Shown one piece after another: positions 20,174 through 29,785 of a DNA stretch of 64,000 nt. This DNA comes from Mycolicibacterium poriferae (GTDB lineage Bacteria > Actinomycetota > Actinomycetes > Mycobacteriales > Mycobacteriaceae), in contig NZ_AP022570.1 in the NCBI RefSeq assembly GCF_010728325.1, positions 2,976,001 through 3,040,000 of the forward strand, read 5' to 3'. The translations under genes were made by a program, and so were the position numbers. Positions within the stretch are counted from its first letter, which is position 1; each line of letters begins with the position of its first letter. The notes under the pieces are model-generated. The model was given only the letters and a program-made list of their open reading frames with translations, had not been told where the DNA came from and ran no database searches.

Positions 20174-20236
20174 CAAGCATCCTCGAAGCGAATCTGGGAC
20201 ATCGGGGGCGCGTCGTTGCGTCTGCCAAAAACTACG

Positions 20237-20249
20237 TTAGTAAAACTAA
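20237..20249. promoter_or_regulatory. Short palindrome upstream of car
   Basis: TTAGT and ACTAA flank AAA in an AT-rich patch 64 bp before the car start. It may be an operator or part of the car promoter. No regulator gene adjoins it, so the binding protein is unknown. Confidence 0.35.
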
Positions 20250-20381
20250 ATGTATTCCAGTCAGGGGCCGGCAGGGGCTGTCAATGTGCTGTGCATGGGT
20301 CGCCGACAAGGTCTCTGCGCATCACCGCGCCGGATGTCCGGCCCGTCTTGCCGGGTACTCTTGTATAGAACAGCTAATTAA

Positions 20382-20397
20382 TGTGATCTGACTCACG
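20382..20397. promoter_or_regulatory. CRP-like site upstream of the 20412 gene
   Basis: TGTGA-TCTGAC-TCACG matches the mycobacterial CRP consensus TGTGA-N6-TCACA at 9 of 10 fixed positions. It ends just before the AAGGAGAG ribosome site of the 20412 gene and lies in the gap shared with the divergent car gene. So close to the start it would more likely repress than activate that gene. Confidence 0.4.
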
Positions 20398-20411
20398 GAA
20401 GGAGAGTGGCG

Positions 20412-20792
20412 ATGAGCGGGCAGCCGCGGTCCCGGCGATTGGCGCAGCTGGTCGAGGCACGCTCGAACGGCGCCGGATGCGACGACGCAGCCGCCGTCGT
20501 CCTCGGGCCGCAACGATGCGCGCTCTACGCCGCTCTCGGCGTCCCGCAGCGCGACTGGTGGCCATTGGCGCGCTGGGCCGACAGGGCCGCCACCGGTGAG
20601 GTCCGCGCCGCCCTACATGCCTACGCCGACGTCCTGGTGGCCGACCGCTGCCGGTTGCCGGGCGACGACGTGGTCTCCGACCTCATCGCGTACGACGCCG
20701 ACGGTGACGCGCTCACCGCCGACGAGATCCGTGACATCGTCACCGCACTTCTCGCCGCCGACGAGTCGGCGGTGTTCGATCAGCCGGTGTAG
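20412..20792 (+). CDS. Small P450-like protein without a haem domain
   Basis: A 126-residue protein read from ATG 20412, supported by AAGGAGAG 7 bp upstream; GTG 20406 is an alternative. The C-terminal half (GDDVVSDLIAYDADGDALTADEIRDIVTALLAADE in pieces) resembles the helix H-I region of bacterial P450s. The K-helix ExxR and the cysteine loop are missing, so it cannot be a working P450. It has its own good start and no frameshift, so it may be a real small protein and not debris. It converges on the aldehyde dehydrogenase gene with a 13-bp stop overlap. Function unknown. Confidence 0.6.
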   Translation: MSGQPRSRRLAQLVEARSNGAGCDDAAAVVLGPQRCALYAALGVPQRDWWPLARWADRAATGEVRAALHAYADVLVADRCRLPGDDVVSDLIAYDADGDALTADEIRDIVTALLAADESAVFDQPV

Positions 20793-22213
20793 GCCATCAC
20801 ATGCTTGATGCGGGTGTAGTCCTCGAGTCCGTACATGGACAGGTCCTTGCCGTGTCCGGACGATTTGAAGCCGCCGTGCGGCATCTCGGCGACCAGCGGG
20901 ATGTGCGTGTTGATCCACACGCAACCGAAGTCCAGCGCATTGGACACCCGGATGGCCCGTGACACGTCCTTCGTCCACACCGACGAGGCCAGGCCGAATT
21001 CGACGCCGTTCGACCAGGCGATCGCCTCGTCTTCGTCGCCGAACGACTGAACCGTGATGACCGGGCCGAAGATCTCCTGCTGGATCATCCGGTCGTCCTG
21101 GCGCAGGCCCCCGACGACGGTCGGCTCGACGTAGAAGCCCTTGTCGCCCTGGCGGTTACCACCGACGGCCACCGTTGCATGGGCCGGGACGTCCTCGAAG
21201 AAGGACAGCACGCGCTCCATCTGGTTGACGTTGTTGACCGGGGGAACCCAGGCGTCCTCGTCGTCGGCGGGCCGGCCGAACGTCGTCGTCGCACCCTTGG
21301 CCTGCTCGGCCAGGGCTGCGGTCAGGTCAGCGGCGATCGACGCCGAGGCCAACACCCGCGTCGCGGCCGTGCAGTCCTGGCCGGCGTTGAAATAGGCTGC
21401 GGTGGCGATGCCCTCTGCGGCCGCGGCGATGTCGGCGTCGTCGAAGACGACGACCGGTGCCTTGCCGCCCAATTCCAGGTGCGTGCGTTTCAGGTTGCCC
21501 CCGGCGCTGACCGCGACGGCCTTGCCCGCGGCCACCGAACCGGTGATCGCCACCATCTCCGGTGTCGGGTGCGCCACCAGATTGGACCCGGTGACGCGAT
21601 CGCCGGTCACGACGTTGAGCACCCCGGCCGGCACATGCTTGGCCATGAGTTCGGCCAGCATCACCGTCGTCACCGGGGTGGTGTCACTGGGTTTGATCAC
21701 CACCGTGTTACCGGCCGCGAGCGCCGGGCAGATCTTCCAGATGGCCATCATCATCGGGTAGTTCCACGGCGCGACCTGACCGATCACGCCGACGGGTTCG
21801 CGGCGGATCCAGGACGTGTGGTCGGCCATGTACTCGCCGGCCGACTTCCCCTCGAGCACCCGCGCCGCCCCGGCGAAGAACCGGATCTGATCGACCATCG
21901 CGGGGATTTCCTCGGCCATGGTGACGTGGTTGGGCTTGCCGCAGTTGCGGCCTTCAGCGGCGACCAGGTCCTCGGCGGCCTTCTCCACGTCCTCGGCGAA
22001 GTCCAGCAGGGCCTTCTGCCGCTGGCCGGGGGTGGTCTTCTTCCAGTCCTTGAACGCCTTGGCGGCCGCGGCGTAGGCGGTGTCGATGTCCTGCTCGTTG
22101 GACACCGGTGCGGTGCCGTACTGCTCGCCGGTGCTCGGGTCGATCAGCGGCATGGTGGCACCGCTCGACGAGTCGACCCGCTGGCCGTCGATGAAGTTCT
22201 GAACCGTGGTCAT
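20780..22213 (-). CDS. NAD(P)-dependent aldehyde dehydrogenase (aminobutyraldehyde dehydrogenase-like)
   Basis: A 477-residue ALDH. The catalytic cysteine is in NAGQDCTAATRV and the general-base glutamate in HLELGGKAP. The N-terminal order (FIDGQRV, APWNYPMMMAIWKICPALAAGNTVVIKPS) and the end GGFKSSGHGKDLSMYGLEDYT are like gamma-aminobutyraldehyde/betaine aldehyde dehydrogenases. The start is ATG 22213; a much longer in-frame extension runs through gabT and is a shadow. It lies 35 bp downstream of gabT in the same direction, so together they fit a putrescine/GABA route: aldehyde to GABA, then transamination. Confidence 0.88.
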   Translation of the reverse strand: MTTVQNFIDGQRVDSSSGATMPLIDPSTGEQYGTAPVSNEQDIDTAYAAAAKAFKDWKKTTPGQRQKALLDFAEDVEKAAEDLVAAEGRNCGKPNHVTMAEEIPAMVDQIRFFAGAARVLEGKSAGEYMADHTSWIRREPVGVIGQVAPWNYPMMMAIWKICPALAAGNTVVIKPSDTTPVTTVMLAELMAKHVPAGVLNVVTGDRVTGSNLVAHPTPEMVAITGSVAAGKAVAVSAGGNLKRTHLELGGKAPVVVFDDADIAAAAEGIATAAYFNAGQDCTAATRVLASASIAADLTAALAEQAKGATTTFGRPADDEDAWVPPVNNVNQMERVLSFFEDVPAHATVAVGGNRQGDKGFYVEPTVVGGLRQDDRMIQQEIFGPVITVQSFGDEDEAIAWSNGVEFGLASSVWTKDVSRAIRVSNALDFGCVWINTHIPLVAEMPHGGFKSSGHGKDLSMYGLEDYTRIKHVMAYTG

Positions 22214-22248
22214 GGATTTCTCCCTAATCGTTGGGCGGTCGCGGCGTT

Positions 22249-23589
22249 CTACAGGTCGCGCAGAATCAGTTCGAGGACGTCGAGCGCCTCGCGCAGGAGT
22301 TCGTCGCTGATGCTCAGCGGCGGCAGGAACCTCAGCACGTTGCCGAACGTGCCGCACGACAGCACGATCACCCCGGCCTGGTGGGCGGCAGCGCACAGCG
22401 CGCGGGTCAGCTCCGCGTCCGGCTCGGTGGTGCCTGCCTTGACCAGTTCGACCGCGATCATCGCCCCGCGGCCGCGCACGTCTCCGATGCGGTCGTCCTC
22501 GGCCTGCAGACGGAACAGCGTGTCCTTCATCAACGACTCGATCTGGGCCGCGCGTGCGACCAGGCCGTCGGCCTCGATGGTCTCGATGGTGGCCAATGCG
22601 GCCGCGCAGGCCACCGGATTGCCGCCGTAGGTGCCGCCCAGTCCGCTGACGTGCGGGGCGTCCATGATCTCGGCGCGTCCGGTCACCGCCGACAGCGGCA
22701 TCCCGTCCGCGATGCCCTTCGCGGTCACGATCAGATCCGGGACGATTCCTTCGTGCTCGCAGGCGAACATCGCCCCGGTGCGCGCGAAGCCGGTCTGCAC
22801 CTCGTCGGCGATGAACACGACGTCGTTGGCGCGGCACCAGGCCAACAGTGTGGGCAGGAAGCCCTCGGCGGGGACGATGAACCCGCCCTCGCCCTGGATC
22901 GGCTCGATGACGACCGCGGCCAGGTTCGCCGCGCCGACCTGCTTGTCGATCACGGTGATCGCCCGGCGCGCGGCCAACTCGCCGTCGGTGGCCAGTTCCT
23001 TGCCGAACTCGGCGTCGCGGAACGGGTAGGACAGCGGAGCCCGGTAGACCTCGGGTGCGAACGGGCCGAAACCGTGCTTGTAGGGCATCGACTTGGCGGT
23101 CAGCGCCATCGTGAGGTTGGTACGCCCGTGGTAGGCGTGGTCGAACGCCACCACCGCCTGTTTGCCGGTGTAACTGCGGGCGATCTTGACGGCGTTCTCG
23201 ACGGCTTCGGAGCCGGAGTTGAACAGCGCGGAGCGTTTCTCTTCGCTTCCCGGTGTGAGCCGGTTGAGGGATTCGGCGACCGCGACGTACCCCGCGTAGG
23301 GCGTGACCATGAAACAGGTGTGGGTGAAGTTCGCGGCCTGGTCGCTGACGGCCGCGACGACCCGAGGGGAGGCGTTGCCGATCGTGGTGACCGCGATTCC
23401 GGAGCCGAGGTCGATGAGCCGGTTGCCGTCGACGTCCTCGACGATGCCGCCGAATGCCCGCGCCGCGTACACAGGCATGGTGGTGCCGACGCCGCGGGAG
23501 ACCGCTGCGTTCTTGCGGGCGATCAGCTCCGAGGACCGGGGACCCGGGATGGCGGTGGCGAGATGCCGACTCTGCTCCACGGTGCTCAC
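22249..23589 (-). CDS. gabT: 4-aminobutyrate transaminase
   Basis: A 446-residue class III PLP aminotransferase that converts GABA and 2-oxoglutarate to succinate semialdehyde and glutamate. The PLP lysine is in VTAKGIADGMPLSAVTG; GSEAVENAVKIAR and FIADEVQTGFARTG complete the signature. GTG 23589 has GGGAGG 6 bp upstream. The order car-gabT-yajC matches the mycobacterial backbone, with the 20412 gene and the aldehyde dehydrogenase placed between car and gabT. It is divergent from yajC-secDF. Confidence 0.94.
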   Translation of the reverse strand: MSTVEQSRHLATAIPGPRSSELIARKNAAVSRGVGTTMPVYAARAFGGIVEDVDGNRLIDLGSGIAVTTIGNASPRVVAAVSDQAANFTHTCFMVTPYAGYVAVAESLNRLTPGSEEKRSALFNSGSEAVENAVKIARSYTGKQAVVAFDHAYHGRTNLTMALTAKSMPYKHGFGPFAPEVYRAPLSYPFRDAEFGKELATDGELAARRAITVIDKQVGAANLAAVVIEPIQGEGGFIVPAEGFLPTLLAWCRANDVVFIADEVQTGFARTGAMFACEHEGIVPDLIVTAKGIADGMPLSAVTGRAEIMDAPHVSGLGGTYGGNPVACAAALATIETIEADGLVARAAQIESLMKDTLFRLQAEDDRIGDVRGRGAMIAVELVKAGTTEPDAELTRALCAAAHQAGVIVLSCGTFGNVLRFLPPLSISDELLREALDVLELILRDL

Positions 23590-23929
23590 TGGTGACCTCC
23601 CTGATGTTCCGCTGCAGAAAGTGCAAAGACCTCGACGACCGCCGCTGGGTAGAGCCTAGCCGCTGGATGCACTGATCCGTCGCGAACCCTGCCAGCTTAT
23701 GACGAGATCAGATGTGTTGCGCGCTGAGTGCGACTGATTCCGTCGCCTTCGGTGGTCGTCGGTGCGCACGCTGCCGGAACAGGCCCGTGACACTGGCCGG
23801 GCGCGGGCGCCCCCGCGTGGCGAGCGGCCCCGTCCGCAGTACCCGGGGGCGAAATGCGTGGTCGCCCGCAATGGCACACTGGTCAACGAATTCGCACCCG
23901 AATGCCTCGATACGAAAGACTGTCTCCTC
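23590..23929. other. 340-bp gap between gabT and yajC
   Basis: This gap separates divergent genes. Apart from the gabT ribosome site (23596-23601, minus strand) I see no convincing promoter pair, operator or RNA gene. Open frames here extend yajC or gabT upstream and lack family similarity. It must contain the promoters of both units. Confidence 0.6.
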
Positions 23930-24295
23930 ATGGATCTGCTCGTCTTCCTGCCCCTGCTCATCATCATGGGCGCGTTCATGTTCTTCGCGTCGCGGCGTCA
24001 GAAGAAGGCGATGCAAGCCACCATCGACCTGCACAACTCGCTGCAGGTCGGCGACCGCATCCACACCACATCGGGCCTGCAGGGCACGATCACCGGCATC
24101 GGTGAGGACTATGTGGACCTCGAGATCGCCCCGGGTGTGGTCACCACCTGGATGAAGCTGGCTGTGCGCGACCGCATCACCGACGACGACACCGACGCCG
24201 AGGACGAGTACGACGATCTCGAGGACTCCGGTGACGACCTGGGCGCCCGGTCCTCGGCCACCGAGATCTCGGATCGGCCCAACACCAAAGAGTGA
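23930..24295 (+). CDS. yajC: Preprotein translocase accessory subunit YajC
   Basis: A 121-residue inner-membrane protein with one N-terminal transmembrane helix (LLVFLPLLIIMGAFMFF) followed by RRQKKAMQ and the conserved cytoplasmic domain GDRIHTTSGLQGTITGI. It associates with SecDF and the Sec translocon. The start is ATG 23930, because the family begins right at this helix; the longer upstream reading frame adds a non-conserved Arg/Pro-rich stretch. The tail is acidic (Asp/Glu run). It is followed 71 bp later by secD. Confidence 0.92.
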   Translation: MDLLVFLPLLIIMGAFMFFASRRQKKAMQATIDLHNSLQVGDRIHTTSGLQGTITGIGEDYVDLEIAPGVVTTWMKLAVRDRITDDDTDAEDEYDDLEDSGDDLGARSSATEISDRPNTKE

Positions 24296-24366
24296 CGACG
24301 AGGGTCACAGAACAAGCACGTACCCTTTGCGGTGCTGACGAACTGATCTCGAGGAGACCCTGAAAC

Positions 24367-26196
24367 GTGGCATCGTCTTCGACGCCGGTGCACCCTGCGC
24401 GCTACCTGGTCCTGTTCCTGGTATTGCTCATCGGTGCCTACCTGCTGGTGTTCCTGACCGGGGACAAAGAGCCCGATCCCAAGCTCGGCATCGACCTGCA
24501 GGGCGGGACCCGGGTGACGCTGACCGCGCGCACGCCGGACGGCAGCGCGCCCACCCGCGAATCGCTCAACCAGGCCCAGCAGATCATCAGCGCGCGCGTC
24601 GACGGTCTCGGCGTGTCGGGTTCCGAGGTCATCATCGACGGGCAGAACCTGGTGATCACCGTGCCGGGCAACGACGGCAGCGAAGCCCGCAGCCTCGGGC
24701 AGACGGCGCGTCTGTACATCCGGCCCGTCATCCACGCGATTCCCGCCGAGGGGGCCATGCCGCCGGGTCAAGAGGAGGGTCCAGCGGGACTGCCGCAGGG
24801 CTCATTGCCGGGCCTGCCGCAGGGTCTGCCCGGCATGCCGCCCGGCGCGGCGCCCGGACAACCCGCCCCGCCCGCCGGGGCGCCCGGACAGCCCCCGCCC
24901 GCCGGGGCGCCGGGTGCGGTGCCCGGACAGCCGGCACCGCCGGCCGGTGAGCCGGCGCCGCAGCCCCGCCCGTTCCCCGCCCAGCCCGCCCCGACCCCGA
25001 CACCGGGTCCCTCCCCGAGTCCGGCACCGCCGGGTCCCGCGCGGCAGTCGCCGGGCGACGCCGCCGAACCCGGTCAGCAGGACGCCCCGCTGGCCACCCG
25101 GATCCAGGACGAGAAGCGGCTGCGCCAGAGCAGCGAGCAGGCGATCCAGATCCTGGCGATGCAGTTCCAGGCCACCCGCTGCGGTGACGAGGACGTGCTG
25201 GCCGGCAACGACGACCCCAACCTGCCCCTGGTCACCTGCTCGACCGACGGCAACGAGGTCTACCTACTCGACAGCTCGATCATCAACGGCGAGCAGATCG
25301 CCAACGCCAGCTCCGGATTGGACCCCCAGCGCGGCGAATACGTCGTCGACGTCGAGTTCAAGAGCGACGCCGCCAAGACGTGGGCGGACTTCACCGCGGC
25401 CAACGTGGGCACCCAGACGGCGTTCGTGCTGGACTCGCAGGTGGTCAGCGCCCCGCAGATCCAGGAGCCCATCCCCGGTGGGCAGACCCAGATCACCGGC
25501 CAGTTCACCCAGGACACGGCGCGCGAGCTCGCCAACGTCCTCAAATACGGCTCGCTTCCACTGTCGTTCGAGTCGTCGGAAGCAGAGACGGTGTCGGCGA
25601 CGCTGGGCCTGTCGTCGCTGCGGGCCGGCCTGATCGCCGGCGCCGTCGGGTTGGCGGCGGTGCTGCTGTACTCGCTGCTGTACTACCGCGTGCTGGGCCT
25701 GCTGGTGGCGTTGTCGTTGGTGGCCTCGGGCGCCATGGTCTTCGCCATCCTGGTCCTGCTGGGCCGCTACATCGGCTACACGTTGGATCTGGCCGGGATC
25801 GCCGGCCTGATCATCGGCATCGGTATGACCGCGGACTCGTTCGTGGTGTTCTTCGAACGAATAAAAGACGAGATCCGGGAAGGACGCTCGTTCCGGTCGG
25901 CGGTGCCGCGAGGCTGGACCAGGGCCCGCAAGACGATCCTGTCCGGCAACGCGGTGACGTTCCTGGCCGCCGCGGTGCTGTACTTCCTGGCCATCGGCCA
26001 GGTGAAGGGCTTCGCCTTCACCCTGGGGTTGACCACGATTCTCGACGTGGTCGTCGTATTCCTGGTGACCTGGCCGCTGGCCTTCCTCGCCTCGAAGTCC
26101 ACGACGATGGCCAAGCCCGCGCTCAACGGGCTCGGAGCCGTCCAGCAGATCGCACGCGAACGCCGAGCGGCCGCGCACGCGGCGGGACGGGGCTGA
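24367..26196 (+). CDS. secD: Protein translocase subunit SecD
   Basis: A 609-residue RND-type subunit that uses the proton gradient to pull secreted proteins through SecYEG. After one N-terminal helix comes the [13 protein letters not shown] motif (D1). A long Pro/Gly/Ala-rich segment (about residues 130-240) is followed by the P1/P4 periplasmic region and five C-terminal helices including the [24 protein letters not shown] block. The proline-rich insert, with repeated [13 protein letters not shown] units, is a mycobacterial trait. The start is GTG 24367. secF follows 3 bp later. Confidence 0.96.
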   Translation: MASSSTPVHPARYLVLFLVLLIGAYLLVFLTGDKEPDPKLGIDLQGGTRVTLTARTPDGSAPTRESLNQAQQIISARVDGLGVSGSEVIIDGQNLVITVPGNDGSEARSLGQTARLYIRPVIHAIPAEGAMPPGQEEGPAGLPQGSLPGLPQGLPGMPPGAAPGQPAPPAGAPGQPPPAGAPGAVPGQPAPPAGEPAPQPRPFPAQPAPTPTPGPSPSPAPPGPARQSPGDAAEPGQQDAPLATRIQDEKRLRQSSEQAIQILAMQFQATRCGDEDVLAGNDDPNLPLVTCSTDGNEVYLLDSSIINGEQIANASSGLDPQRGEYVVDVEFKSDAAKTWADFTAANVGTQTAFVLDSQVVSAPQIQEPIPGGQTQITGQFTQDTARELANVLKYGSLPLSFESSEAETVSATLGLSSLRAGLIAGAVGLAAVLLYSLLYYRVLGLLVALSLVASGAMVFAILVLLGRYIGYTLDLAGIAGLIIGIGMTADSFVVFFERIKDEIREGRSFRSAVPRGWTRARKTILSGNAVTFLAAAVLYFLAIGQVKGFAFTLGLTTILDVVVVFLVTWPLAFLASKSTTMAKPALNGLGAVQQIARERRAAAHAAGRG

Positions 26197-26199
26197 GGC

Positions 26200-27501
26200 A
26201 TGGCCAGACGTCAGCGAACAAACGACCCTGTCGACACCCGGGCCACCGGAGTCGAGGCGCCCGACCTGGAATCGGGCACCGCAGCGCCGCGTCGCAACTT
26301 CTTCGTGCGGCTCTACACGGGCACCGGCGCGTTCGAGGTCATCGGCAAGCGCAAGCTCTGGTACGGCATCAGCGGCGGCATCGTGCTCATCGCGCTGGCC
26401 GCGATCCTGCTGCGCGGCTTCACCTTCGGCATCGACTTCGTCGGCGGCACGAAGGTGTCGTTCCCGCGGGGTGAGGGACAGGCCACCACGCAGCAGGTCG
26501 AGACCGTGTTCACCGACACGGTGGGTGCACCCCCGGAGTCGGTGGTGATCGTCGGCAGCGGCGACTCGGCGACGTTCCAGATCCGCTCGGAGACGCTGAG
26601 CAACGACGAGGTCATCGCGCTGCGCAGCGCGCTGTTCGACGCGTTCCAGCCCGTCGGCGCCGACGGCACCCCCAGCCCGCAGGCGGTCAGCGATTCGGCC
26701 GTGTCGGAGACGTGGGGCGGTCAGATCACCCAGAAGGCCCTGATCGCGCTGGTGGTGTTCCTGGTGCTGGCGGCCATCTACATCACGGTGCGTTACGAGC
26801 GCTACATGGCGATCGCCGCGTTGACGACGCTGCTGTTCGACCTCGTCGTCACGGCCGGGGTCTACGCCCTGGTGGGCTTCGAGGTCACCCCGGCAACCGT
26901 CATCGGCCTGCTCACCATTCTGGGCTTCTCGCTCTACGACACCGTGATCGTGTTCGACAAAGTCGAAGAGAACACCGAGGGGTTCGAACACACGACCCGG
27001 CGTACGTTCGCCGAGCAGGCCAACCTCGCCGTCAACCAGACCTTCATGCGCTCGATCAACACCAGCGTGATCTCGGTCCTGCCGATCATCGCGCTGATGG
27101 TCATCGCGGTGTGGCTGCTGGGCGTGGGCACCCTGATGGACCTGGCGCTGGTGCAGCTCGTCGGTGTCATCGTGGGCACCTACTCGTCGATCTTCTTCGC
27201 CACGCCGCTGCTGGTGAGCCTGCGTGAGCGCACGGAGCTGGTCAGCAAGCACACCCGGCGGGTACTCAACCGCCGCGCGACTGCCGCGGCGAAGGCGGCC
27301 GGCGGATCGGGAAGTGACGCCGACGACGCAGCCGACCTCGGGGCCGACGAGGACGACGACGCCGTCCAGCCGGCGTCGGTGTCGGCCTCGACGGCACCGA
27401 GCATCCCGCCGGACAAGCCCGCCCCCGGCGCGCGCCCGGTGCGTCCCACCACGAGCAGGACCGGGCGGCCTTCGGGTAAGCGAAGCCCCCGGAACCGGTA
27501 G
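26200..27501 (+). CDS. secF: Protein translocase subunit SecF
   Basis: A 433-residue partner of SecD with six transmembrane helices. The N-terminal FGIDFVGGTKVSF motif, the ALIALVVFLVLAAIYI helix and TILGFSLYDTVIVFDKVEEN are conserved. The C-terminus is a long disordered tail (about 85 residues, acidic and then Pro/Arg-rich), which is common in mycobacteria. It starts 3 bp after secD and is 5 bp before the next lipoprotein gene, so it is part of a yajC-secD-secF transcript. Confidence 0.96.
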   Translation: MARRQRTNDPVDTRATGVEAPDLESGTAAPRRNFFVRLYTGTGAFEVIGKRKLWYGISGGIVLIALAAILLRGFTFGIDFVGGTKVSFPRGEGQATTQQVETVFTDTVGAPPESVVIVGSGDSATFQIRSETLSNDEVIALRSALFDAFQPVGADGTPSPQAVSDSAVSETWGGQITQKALIALVVFLVLAAIYITVRYERYMAIAALTTLLFDLVVTAGVYALVGFEVTPATVIGLLTILGFSLYDTVIVFDKVEENTEGFEHTTRRTFAEQANLAVNQTFMRSINTSVISVLPIIALMVIAVWLLGVGTLMDLALVQLVGVIVGTYSSIFFATPLLVSLRERTELVSKHTRRVLNRRATAAAKAAGGSGSDADDAADLGADEDDDAVQPASVSASTAPSIPPDKPAPGARPVRPTTSRTGRPSGKRSPRNR

Positions 27502-27506
27502 CCGGG

Positions 27507-29165
27507 ATGGCCCGACGTAGGGCGCGACGCGTCACCGTGGCGGCCGTCGTGCTGTGTCTGCTCGCCGGCCCGGCCCTGGCGTCGTGCGCGGACCAGGCCG
27601 CCGACTCCGTCGACTACGCCGTCGACGGTGCGCTGGTCAGCTACAACACCAACACCGTCGCCGGAGCCGCCTCCGGTGGCCCCCAGGCGTTCGCCCGGGC
27701 GCTGACCGGGTTCACCTATCACGGCCCGGAAGGGCAGATCGTCGGCGACCACGACTTCGGGACCACCAATCTGGTCGCCCGCAACCCGCTGGTGCTCGAC
27801 TACGAGATCAAACCGGAAGCGGTGTACTCCGACGGGAAGCCGGTGACGTGTGACGACATGGTGCTCGCGTGGGCGGCGCAGTCCGGGCGGTTCCCGGCCT
27901 TCGACGCGGCCAGCCGCGCCGGTTACACCGACATCGCCACCGTCGAGTGTGTGCCGGGGCAGAAGAAGGCCCGGGTGTCGTTCGCCCAGGACCGGCCGTT
28001 CACCGACTACGGGCAGCTGTTCACCGCGACCTCGCTGATGCCCGCCCATGTGCTGGCCGACGAGCTCGGTCTCGGCGACGGCGGGGTGACGCGGGCACTG
28101 CTGGACAACGACGGTCCGGTCGTCGAGCGCATCGCTGCGGCCTGGAACACCGTCTGGGATCTGACGCCGGATCTGGACCTGGCCCGGTTCCCGTCGTCGG
28201 GTCCCTACAAGTTGGACTCGGTGTCCGCCGACGGCTCGGTGGTGCTGGTCGCCAACGACAAGTGGTGGGGGACCATGCCGATCACCGGGCGCGTTGTCGT
28301 CCATCCGCGCAGCTCGGACATGCAGGACCGGGTGGACGAGGGCGCTTATGACGTCGTGGACATCGCGTCGGGTTCCCTGGGCACGCTGAACCTGCCCGAT
28401 GACTATCAGCGATCCGAGTCGGCCTCGGCGGGCGTCGAGCAGCTCCTGTTCGCCCCGCAGGGGCCGCTGGCCGCCGTGCCGGCGCGTCGCGCGGTGGCCC
28501 TGTGCACGCCGCGCGACGTCATCGCCCGTAACGCCGAGGTGCCGGTGGTGAACTCGCGGCTCAACACGGCTACCGAGGACGCCTACGGCGCGGCCGAGAC
28601 GACGCCCGAGGCCGGCGAGTTCGCTGTCGCCAATCCCGACGCCGCGCGGGCCGCGCTGGGCGGGCAACCGTTGACGGTGCGGATGGGTTACCAGACACCC
28701 AACGCCCGCCTGGCCGCGCTGGTCGGTGCGATCGCGCGTTCCTGCGCTCCCGCCGGCATCACCGTCGAAGACGTCGCCGGCGCGGACACCGGGCCACTGG
28801 CGCTGCGCAACAACGAAATCGACGTCCTGGTGGCCGGCACCGGGGGCGCGGCGGGCAGCGGGTCCTCGGGATCCTCGGCCGTGGACGCCTACACGCTGCA
28901 CAGCGCCAACGGCAACAATCTGCCGCGGTACACCAACGAACGCATCGACGGCATCATCTCGACCATCGCGGTGATCAACGACCCGAAGGAGATCGCGAGG
29001 TTGCTCGCCGAGGCGGCACCGATCCTCTGGGGGGACATGCCGACCCTGCCGCTGTACCGTCAGCAGCGGACCCTGGTCACCTCGACGAACATGTTCGCGG
29101 TGAGCGCGAATCCGACACGATGGGGAGCCGGGTGGAACATGGACCGCTGGAAGTTGAGTCAGTGA
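27507..29165 (+). CDS. Peptide-type ABC substrate-binding lipoprotein
   Basis: A 552-residue extracytoplasmic solute-binding protein of the DppA/OppA class. An Arg-rich start and hydrophobic helix lead to a lipobox ending LALASC, so the mature protein begins at Cys27 and is anchored on the outer face of the membrane. Internal features such as [21 protein letters not shown] and [10 protein letters not shown] are typical of this class. No permease or ATPase lies nearby, so it is an orphan binding protein. In mycobacteria it always sits between secF and apt. Its ligand is unknown. The stop overlaps the apt GTG. Confidence 0.88.
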   Translation: MARRRARRVTVAAVVLCLLAGPALASCADQAADSVDYAVDGALVSYNTNTVAGAASGGPQAFARALTGFTYHGPEGQIVGDHDFGTTNLVARNPLVLDYEIKPEAVYSDGKPVTCDDMVLAWAAQSGRFPAFDAASRAGYTDIATVECVPGQKKARVSFAQDRPFTDYGQLFTATSLMPAHVLADELGLGDGGVTRALLDNDGPVVERIAAAWNTVWDLTPDLDLARFPSSGPYKLDSVSADGSVVLVANDKWWGTMPITGRVVVHPRSSDMQDRVDEGAYDVVDIASGSLGTLNLPDDYQRSESASAGVEQLLFAPQGPLAAVPARRAVALCTPRDVIARNAEVPVVNSRLNTATEDAYGAAETTPEAGEFAVANPDAARAALGGQPLTVRMGYQTPNARLAALVGAIARSCAPAGITVEDVAGADTGPLALRNNEIDVLVAGTGGAAGSGSSGSSAVDAYTLHSANGNNLPRYTNERIDGIISTIAVINDPKEIARLLAEAAPILWGDMPTLPLYRQQRTLVTSTNMFAVSANPTRWGAGWNMDRWKLSQ

Positions 29166-29746
29166 GCGGCTCGGAGGTCTCCCCGGTGCCTGAGGTCTCT
29201 GACGTTTCCGACGCCCCTGACGTCTCCCGGGTCTCTGAGGTCATCGCGTCCCTGCTGCGTGAGGTGCCCGATTTTCCCGAGCCGGGCATCCAGTTCAAGG
29301 ACCTGACACCGGTGCTGGCCGACGCGCGCGGCCTGGCCGAGGTGAGCAAGGCCATCGCCGACCTCGCACGTGGCGCGGACCTGGTCGCCGGGGTGGATGC
29401 GCGCGGCTTCCTGCTCGGCGGCGCGGTCGCCCTCGAACTCGGCGTGGGTGTGCTCGCGGTGCGCAAGGGGGGCAAGCTCCCGCCGCCGGTGCTCAGCGAG
29501 ACCTACACGCTCGAGTACGGCACCGCCACGCTGGAGGTGCCCGCCGAGGGCGTCGACCTCGCCGGGCGTTCGGTGGTCGTCATCGACGACGTGCTGGCCA
29601 CCGGGGGAACGCTGGCCGCGACGCACGCGTTGCTCACCTCAGCGGGTGCACAGGTGACCCGGGCGGTGGTGATGCTCGAGCTGGCCGCCCTCGGTGGCCG
29701 GACGGTGCTGGACCCGCTGCCGGTCACCAGCTTGTACACGGTCTGA
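29162..29746 (+). CDS. apt: Adenine phosphoribosyltransferase
   Basis: A 194-residue purine salvage enzyme making AMP from adenine and PRPP. The PRPP-binding motif [14 protein letters not shown] and the [14 protein letters not shown] loop are intact. The start is GTG 29162, overlapping the upstream stop. The first 25 or so residues are a low-complexity Val-Ser-Asp/Glu/Pro stretch encoded by imperfect 9-bp repeats (about 29195-29243); the enzyme proper begins near [15 protein letters not shown] start further downstream is possible, but none has a better ribosome site. relA follows 39 bp later. Confidence 0.92.
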   Translation: MSGSEVSPVPEVSDVSDAPDVSRVSEVIASLLREVPDFPEPGIQFKDLTPVLADARGLAEVSKAIADLARGADLVAGVDARGFLLGGAVALELGVGVLAVRKGGKLPPPVLSETYTLEYGTATLEVPAEGVDLAGRSVVVIDDVLATGGTLAATHALLTSAGAQVTRAVVMLELAALGGRTVLDPLPVTSLYTV

Positions 29747-29785
29747 ACGGATATCCTGCCTACAGAGCACCCCGGGAGGTGAACA

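Noticed and set aside
22214..23626. Long in-frame N-terminal extension of the aldehyde dehydrogenase at 20780-22213
   Set aside because: It lies across gabT in another frame and resembles no aldehyde dehydrogenase; the enzyme starts normally at 22213.
25264..27252. 662-codon minus-strand frame over secD and secF
   Set aside because: Shadow of the secDF coding strand; low-complexity His/Arg/Gln translation.
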